Shown: piece by piece, positions 51,501 to 60,500 of the stretch | How the letters are laid out: each line of letters opens with the position of its first letter | Position numbering within the stretch: position 1 is the first letter of the stretch | Source of the DNA: Apus apus | Taxonomy: Eukaryota > Chordata > Aves > Apodiformes > Apodidae | Direction: 5' to 3' | DNA: 64,000 nt | Assembly: GCF_020740795.1 (NCBI RefSeq) | Contig: NC_067283.1 | Span: forward strand, 895,659 to 959,658 | Notes under the pieces: generated by a model | What the model was told of the DNA's origin: nothing | Seen by the model: the letters and a program-made list of their open reading frames with translations, nothing else | Database searches by the model: none | Translations under genes and position numbers: made by a program

Positions 51501-54500
51501 AAGGAAACTGCTCTCGGTTTATGAACCACAGTTGTGAACCCAACTGTGAGACACAGAAGGTAAACTGCTGGGCCAAAGCCACCACCTTCTCTCTTTATTG
51601 TCTCTTCTTTTGGAATATTTATTTTTTTGGTGGTTGTTGTTGCAATTTAGTGAAATAGAAGCAGCTACATTTGAACTGGGCAAGTAGTGCTGAGCCAATG
51701 GGTGAATTTTAACTCCATCAGTGGTGCTGTTTGGAGGCTGAATGTTGTTAATTCAGAGCAAACCCAGAGTCAGCCCTGCTTTGGTACCAACTGTTGTCAC
51801 CTTGTTTGTCTCCTTGCTTTAGTGGACGGTGAACGGGCAGCTCCGAGTTGGATTTTTCACCACCAAGCTGGTCCCCTCGGGCTCAGAGCTGACCTTTGAT
51901 TACCAGTTCCAGAGATATGGGTACGTTCTGTCTCTCTCTGCTTAAAGCTGCTGGAAGTGGGGTGGTTTGGAGAAAAGCCCTGCTCTGAAACCAGCCGATG
52001 CAAAGTCTCATCTGCCAGAGCAGTTAGAGAAAAACAACATAAAGGTTCTTCCATTTCTCACACAGATTAGCTGAGGAATTTCCCCTGGATTTCATTTCTC
52101 TTTCCCAGTGTCACTTTATGGCCCTTTTGTTCCACTTCCATCTCTCCCCGGTGGCAATTTCCTGGATAATTACCTTGGCTGTTTCTTTCTTCTGTCTAAT
52201 TATGGATTCCTCCAGCTCCAGACTCTGCAGTACCCCTCAATAACACCCCTTCTTCCCCACCCACCCCTGCTTTACCACTTTGCAGATACTTGCAGAGCTG
52301 TAAAACCCCAAGACAGATTGTTCCCTCTGCCTCTCTGACCCCAGAAGTGCAGCTGTGCAGGCTCCAGCACAGACTTTGCCTCTTTTCTCCAAACCTGAGC
52401 CTAATACTTTCCTATTTCTTCTTGTCCAGGTGTGTGGCAAAGTATTTCACTCTCTTTAGTGAGAGGAGCACAAAACAGCACCCAAAAGGCTCGAGGAAAC
52501 ATGTAATTATGGGATCAGGTTTTGCTTCAGAGAATATCCCACAGTTGAGCTTCCCTAGTTCTTAACACCAGATCCACTTAATCCAGTGGATTAAGCACAT
52601 TTTTCCAAACCCTCCCCAGTTCTCCCAAGCAATTGTGACATGTGGTTTAAAATTGTATCTTCTGTCAAGTAGGAAATAGAGAGGCTTGGTGGAAATATTG
52701 CCTGAATATCATGTAATTTCAATCTCTGCTGCTTCCTGTGGCAAAAAACCACCTTCCACTTGAATTTTACAGTTTCCACAAATCCTCAGCCCATTCTTTA
52801 TTCTGTTTTGAGGAATAAAATGAAAGCCTTTTTAGTAATGAATATATACTCTTGATGATAGATTCATTAGGAACATGAAAATAGTGATTGCACCATGTGG
52901 TAAGACATTAGGAGACCCAGCACCTCCACCTGTGGTGGTTCTTGAGCTATAAAGAGCCTGGAAGTGAAGTAGGCTTTGGTTTCCAGCTGGGACAAGGTGG
53001 GATCATGGTAATAATGCAAGAAATCAAGAAAGAAGGAAAGAAATGTGTTTGAATTTTGAGTGACCTGGCCTTGCAGAAAAGTTCCAGTCCCTTTCTTCTG
53101 AGGGGTTGCTTAAGAGTGAGGTAGAGTAACTGGCTGCGGTTGATGTGTGTCTCTAACCTGCTCTGGTGCCTCTGCCCACCCCCAGCAAAGAGGCTCAGAA
53201 GTGTTTCTGTGGCTCAGCCAACTGCCGGGGTTACCTGGGAGGAGAGAACAGGGTGAGCATCCGAGCTGCTGGTGGGAAGATGAAGAAGGAGCGTTCCCGG
53301 AAGAAGGACTCGGTGAGTCTCGTTCTCCTGTATTTCTCTTCTTGATTTCCGAGAGTTGCAGCAACCAAGGGTTGACCCTGGACTTGATCCTCTCTGTGTG
53401 ACTCTTCGTGTTACCTCTGTTGTCTTCTGGGATCAATGACTCAAAATCAGAGTTATTAGATGCATTTATATAATGTCATTTCTTACTGTCCCTCAGTGCC
53501 CGTGTTTTCTTGGAGCTTTAGTTACACGAGTGTTTCCTTTCTCTGGGTGACAGCACAAAATAGCAGCAGAGAAGGACTAGATTCAGAGTAGATACAAGGA
53601 AGAAGTTCTTTGCCTTGAGGGTGGCAAGACCCTGGCCCAGGTTGCCCAGAGAAGCTGTGGTTGCCCCATCCCTGGCAGTGTTGAAGGGCAGGTTGGATGG
53701 GGCTTGGAGCAGCCTGGGCTGCTGGGAGGTGTCCCTGCCCATGGCAGAGTGGGTGGGACTAGATGTCTCTATGATTCTATGAAGATGTCCCTGCTTCCTG
53801 CATCGGGGCTGGACTCAATGGCCTTGAAAGGTCCCACCCAAACCATTAAACCATTCCATGAACATCTGATCATCAACACTGCATCCTGCTAAAAACCACG
53901 CATAATTCTCTTTGGGTTTAAAAATCTGGATTGTCTTTTATGATTTTTAAACCTGGTTGGAAGATGGACAATTCCACCTTCACTGTTTAGGACTTTACCT
54001 GAAGTTGGACAGCTGGAGGGGAGCAGATGTTGGGGATGTGCAATTTGAGCCTCTTCAATTGCTTTGACCTGAGGCAAAGCAGCTTCCAAGAGGAACTTGT
54101 CTGAGCACGTTGTATTGGTGCTGACTTCAGGCACAGGTTTGTTTGCATCTGGATGGGAACAAAATATGGGCCTTAAATCCAGACTTTTTAGTCTTTTTGT
54201 AGCTTTTTTATCCATCTAACCCTTGTCTATGGAACTACATTGGATTCCAGGCATGGGTTCACATGGGAGATAGAGGGATCTGCAGGAAATAAAGGAGTCA
54301 GAAGGAGTTTTGCCTGGGTACAGACTGCTGTAAAAAACAACCCTGAGATGTCATTGTTCTCTCCTTGAGGTCATAAATCTCTGTTAAATAGGATTTGTTA
54401 CCTGCTCTTTTGGGAGAAGCTACTTTTAAAAATTCCAGCTTCGATTTTTTTAAATTTTTTTTTTTTTTTTTAACCACAGAGGCAGGAAGCTAAAAAGAAA

Positions 54501-57500
54501 ATATGAGTTATAAGTCATTAATCAGATGCTTTAAAATGTTTGGTGGAACTGGGCAGTCAGTGAAATGCTGACCCTTGTTTCGGTGTCTGCATGGCGAGGA
54601 CTGTGCCTCTGGTTGTGAAGATCATAGAATTGTGGAATGGTTTAGGTGGAAAGGCACCTTCAAGATCATCCAGTGCCACCCCCTGCATGGGCAGGGACAC
54701 CTCCCAGCAGCCCAGGCTGCCCCAAGCCTCATCCAACCTGCCCTTCAACACTGCCAGGGATGGGGCAGCCACAGCTTCCCTGGGCAACCTAGGCCAGGCT
54801 CTCCCCACCCTCACAAAGAAAGAATTTCCTCCTGATCTCTGACCTGAATCTCTCCTCTTTCAGTTCAAATCCATCACCCTTGTCCTCTCACTACAAGCCC
54901 TTGTAAAAAGCCCTTCCAAAAAAAATCCTCAGTACCTGGTAGGTGTTTCAGGGAGTCAATGTGTCTGCAGCCCCAGCTGATCTCAGGGCACATCTTTTCT
55001 CCTTGGTGCAAAGACAAACTTGGCACTGGGAATGTTCTGGTGCAGGCGCCTGGAATTTCCTCCCCGTGGTATTTAGGTGGATGCATCTAAAATGTGTTGT
55101 TGGGAGAAATGGACGTGGGAGTGGGGGGATTCCTGCTTGGTGTGTGATGCAGGAGTGCAGCTGGTGGTCCTGGGAAGGGAGCTGGTGGGAGCAGCATGAT
55201 CCTGGGTGGGATTGGAGGTCTGAAAAAAAACCCATAATAGACCAGGTAAAAGAAACAAAACCATGTTGAGTCAAGTTGAAGCCAGGCTACACTTCTGTGT
55301 ACAATCCTGGGCACATCCCAGGATTGTTTTGGTTGGAGAAGCCCTTTGAGATTATGGAGTCCAACCATTCCCCCAGCCCTGCCCAGGCCACCCCTGCCCC
55401 ATGTCCCTCAGCACCATCTCCAGGGCTTGGAAACCCCTCCAGGGATGGGGACTCCCCCCTGCCCTGGGCAGCCTGGGCCAGGCCCTGACAACCCTTTCCA
55501 GGAGGGAATTGTTCCCCAGATCCAACCTCAACCTCCCCTGGCACAACTGGAGGCCGGTTCCTCTTGTCCCAGGGCTTGTTCCTGGGGAGCAGAGCCCGAC
55601 CCCCCTGGCTCCAACCTCCTCTCAGGCAGCTGCAGAGCCAGCAGGTCTCCCCTCAGCCTCCTTAGCTCCAGGCTGGACACCCCCAGCTCCCTCAGCTGCT
55701 CCTGCTCAGACTGGTGCTCCAGCCCCTTCCCCAGCTCCCTTGCCCTTCCCTGGACACGCTCCAGCCCCTCCATGTCCTTCTTGTCCTGAGGGGCCCAGCC
55801 CTGACCCCAGGATTCCAGGTGCCCCCTCACAGGGGCAAAGAATTGCCAGGGTGAGGCTTCTTCTGGCTGTCCAAGGCATGGAGGAGATTGGTTTCTGCTG
55901 TCACACAGGGTGGGATGAGCCTGGCATGACCTGAGAGTTGTTTTCCTCTGCCTGTGCAGGTGGACGGGGAGCTGGAAGCGCTGCTGGAGAACGGAGAAGG
56001 TCTCTCTGATAAGAACCAAGTTCTCAGCTTGTCCCGGCTGATGGTCCGGATCGAAACGCTGGAGCAGAAGCTCACCTGCCTCAAGCTCATACAGGTGAGG
56101 AGATCCCAGCTGGAGGACAGGAAACCATGTCCTTGGAGCTCTCCTTAGAGGAGGAAGGAGAAGGGGGGAGGAAGGTCTCACGCTTGGGCCAGCATCCTGA
56201 GGGCAAGCCGAGAGTTTCTGCATGGTTTGTAGCCCACGTGTCCTCTCCACCCTTTGCTCACTTTATATTTGGTGGAACTCAGCCTGGTCAAAGGTACTGC
56301 AGGATTCCTTAGAAGCAAATAAATTCCTTGGACATCAGTTTTTAGAGAGTTTACTGAGTAGTTTGTCAGCTTAAAATCACAGCTGCCTGTAGCTCCAGGG
56401 TTCTCCTGCATCTTTGCCTGGTGCAGGTGAGTTGCAGCCAGGCTGCTCTGCCACCCAGGGTTGGTCTTCCTACTCCCAGTAGGAGCAGTTCCCCAGGGGA
56501 GGGGGCTCAGGGCTCTGCCACCCAGGGTTGGTCTTTCCTACCCCTCAGTAGGAGCAGTTCCCCAGGTGATGGTGCTCAGGGCTCTGCCACTCAGGGTTGG
56601 TCTTTCCTACCCCCACTAGGAGCAGTTCCCCAGGTGATGGTGCTCAGGGCTCTACCACCCAGGGTTGGTCTTTCCTACCCCTCAGTAGGAGCAGTTCCCC
56701 AGGGGAGGGGGCTCAGGGCTCTGCCACACGTGGGGCTGCTCCAGACCTGGCAGTTATGGCACCTTAAGTGACCCAGTTGGTCCTCCTGCCATGGGCTTGG
56801 CCGGAGCACCAGCCCAGCTGAGCGGTTGGTTGCAGTGGTGGGAACAAAACATCCCCCTGCCTGCAAGTCAGTGACCCTGCCCACGGGCACTCTGGTTTTG
56901 GCTCCTCCAGAACACGCACTCCCAGTCCTGCCTGAAGTCCTTCCTGGAGTGTCACGGCCTGTCCCTCCTCTGGATCTGGATGACGGAGCTGGGCGACGGC
57001 CGGGGCAGCACGGCCACCAACCTCAGGCTGCAGCTGGAGGTCAGTGCTGGGCTCAGCCCCCCCAGCTGCTGCTGGGGCAGCAGGGCTGGCCTGCCTTGCT
57101 GGCATGTTGTGATGTTAGATGTCATTCATTTGGTTTTTTCATTTGTTAATTTATATTTTCATTTTATTTTTATATTTTATTGTTTTGCTTTTATTATTTT
57201 TATTTTTTTCATTTTAATTTTATTTCCCATTTATTTTAAAATTTAATTTATGTTTAATTTTTTATTTTTATTTTTTGTTGTTTATTTTTATTAATTTAGT
57301 TCAATTTTTTATTTTAAAATTTTCATTCTTAACCTTTATTATTTTGCTTCATCGTTATTTTGCTTCATCATTATTTTCCTTCATCATTTTTTACTTCATT
57401 GTATTTTATATTTCATTTTGCAGTTTACCTTTTATTTTTCTTTTATATTTTACATTTTTTAAAATTTTATTTTGTGCTTTACATTTTTTGTTTTATTTAT

Positions 57501-60500
57501 ATTTATTTCAAATTTTTATTTTACTGTTTTATCATTTTATTTCGTATTTATTTTCACTTTTATTTTAATTCATTATTTTATTTCATGTTTTATGGGATGT
57601 TGATGGGATGTTGATGGGATCTGATTTTACTCTGATTTTTACTTTACTTTTTCCTCTTGACTCTTCACCTCAACCTTTACTTTTCCCTTTTCCTTCACCT
57701 CACTTGCACTTTCCCTCCACTCTCCTCCCACCCACCCAGGGCTCCTGCTCAGCAGCCCCAGGTGTCCCTGCAGCCTCCAGCTTCTGCCTGAAGGGAAGTC
57801 CTTGCTCTATGGAAGGACTTTGCTCCTCAGGCTTTCCTTGGCTTCCTGAGGCAGCCCCAGGAGCCACGTGGAGCTTCAGGCTGGAGCTGCTTTCTTCCAG
57901 ACTGAGCCACGGGGGCTGAGGTGGAGCTGGAATGTTCCTGGTTCCCACGTGGCAGCAGGTGGAAAGATGTCTGGAAGCTCCTTGAGGAAGGAGCCCAGCT
58001 CCATTTCAAGCCTGGTTTCTGAACAGGAGAGGGACAGCAGATCTGTCCACTCTGCAGTGTGTCCAACAGAAAGGTCACTGTCTCCACCACCTGGTCTTCA
58101 TCCATCCTTCTTTAGACCCAAGTTCTGGCTGTAAATACCTGGAAAGCTTCAGTGCTGTTGGGCTGGGGGATCTCTGGGGATTCCTTAGATCTTGCGGGAT
58201 TTGAGTAGAGTTTGATCTGCCTTGGGCTGTGCAGAGCATGCTAGAATCATAGATCATGGCATTGTTCTGGTTGGGAAAGCCCTATAAGATCATTCAGTCC
58301 ACCTGTTCCCCCAGCCCTGCCCAGGCCACCCCTGCCCCATGTCCCTCAGCACCATCTCCAGGGCTTGGAAACCCCTCCAGGGATGGGGACTCCCCCCCTG
58401 CCCTGGGCAGCCTGGGCCAGGCCCTGACAACCCTTGCCAGGAGGGAATTGTTCCCCAGATCCAACCTCAGCCTCCCCTGGCACAACTGGAGGCCGGTTCC
58501 TCTTGTCCCATCCCTTGTTCCTGGGGAGCAGAGCCCGACCCCCCTGGCTCCAACCTCCTCTCAGGCAGCTGCAGAGCCAGCAGGTCTCCCCTCAGCCTCC
58601 TTGGCTCCAGGCTGGACACCCCCAGCTCCCTCAGCTGCTCCTGCTCAGACTGGTGCTCCAGCCCCTTCCCCAGCTCCCTTGCCCTTCCCTGGACACGCTC
58701 CAGCCCCTCCATGTCCTTCTTGTCCTGAGGGGCCCAGCCCTGAGCCCAGGATTCCAGGTGCCCCCTCCCCAGTGCCCATGCTGTTGCTGATGGCCTCTGC
58801 ACCTTGTGTGCAGGTCAGGTTCAGTGAGAGGCTCCAGTTTTCCCTCCTGCTGATGTGATGTGGCTTTTCAGCACTTGGAGCCACAGCAGAAGAGGTTGAC
58901 AGCTCCTGTGTCAACGTCCCTCCCCCCATGCTGTGTCACCCCCTGTTGCTGCTCACGAGGCTGCAGAAAGATCTGAGACCAAATCTCCAGGGACTGAGTT
59001 AATCTGTTGCAGTCACTGCTCTGAGGAGGGAGCTGAGCTGTTCCCCTTTGGGACTGCAGAGTTTTCTTCTTCAGGGTAGTTGGGATCCATCCCACTTGGT
59101 AGATGTTGAAGCCTTTTCTCCGAGGGAGTCTCAGCCCTGAATTTCTGTACACATGGTCCCTACCTCTTGCTCCCTGGTGGGAGTGCCCATGGCTTTGCAG
59201 AGCTGCTGGGTAGCTCTCCTCTTTGACCTCTGGTTTTGGAGAAGCCAACACTCAGGTTAAGGTGAGACTCCATCTTGCCCCTGGGGATGGGTTTCAAGCA
59301 CTCAGTCTCCTTGATCTCACACCCTGAGCTGCTCCCCATGAGCTTCAGGAGGGAGACTGAATCTTTGGAGTTGTGGTGGCTTCATCTCCACTCTCAGTGC
59401 ATCAGGTCACAGCACACTGGCAGCCTTGGTGGGGTTTGGTGGATTGGAGATAGTCTTCTAAAATCCAAGTAAGTGTTCTTTTCCCCCTTTAAAAAACCAA
59501 ACAAAACAACAACAAAAACCATAGTTCTAAGAGACATGGTCTGGTGGCTGCCAGGTGACCATGGCAGAAGTTAGGGTAGTGCCATAAAACAACCTTCTGG
59601 CCTTCACTCCACTGGAGGGCTACTTTTGAAAGCAAACAGGTTGAAAACAAAAAGTCCTGTAGAAGGGTCTGGCTCTCCCCTCCTTCAGAAACAGGGATTT
59701 GGGGTCTGGTTCTTGGGAGGGAAGTGGCCGACGTCACCTGCTGGATCCTGGTTGTGCTCGTGGAACATCTGGGGCTTCTTTCTGTGCCTGTGATCCCTGT
59801 TCCCATGGGCAGGTTTTAGGAAAGGATTTTGAAGATCTTTTTGGATAACTTGATCTTCATCTCAGGCTTTGGACAAAACCCTTGGACACAGCACAAGCTT
59901 TTGGGCTGATCTCCAAAAGCTGTCTCCTGCAGCACAGGGCACCTCTGTCAAGCAAGGAAAGAGCTTTTCCTGGTGTTCATAGGCAGACTTCCTTGGGTCA
60001 ATCACCTCTGTTTTGACTGCTGGGACATCTTGATGTTGCTCACCAGGTTTTCTTTCCTGTAGCATGTCTAACTCCTGTGTTGTGGAGTGGATTGTCCTAG
60101 GAATGGGCATGGCCAACCCTAAGGGTCTGAGCTCTTGGAAATCCATTGAATTGCTAAATTAGTTTAATTGCTAAATTAATTTAATCACTAAACCCCTGTA
60201 CTGACTTTTTCCCACCCAGTCGTGGTTTATTTGCTCTCAGCAGAAGTCCACCACTGTGGTTCAGCTGTGAGAAGGGACACTGCTGTCCCTGCCCCATGAC
60301 CTGTCACCATCATGTTGCTATTCCAGAGTTAAAACCTTCCCTTGAGAACAGGAGAGCGTTCCAGTCTGGAGACACCTGTAGATTCTCAGACCTCTTCATG
60401 CTCTGACTTCTTTTTATCTTTCCAATTAGATCATGAAGACACTAGAGCTCCTGCCCATCCCTACCAAGAACATGCTGGAGGAGAGCAAAGTTCTTCCCAT

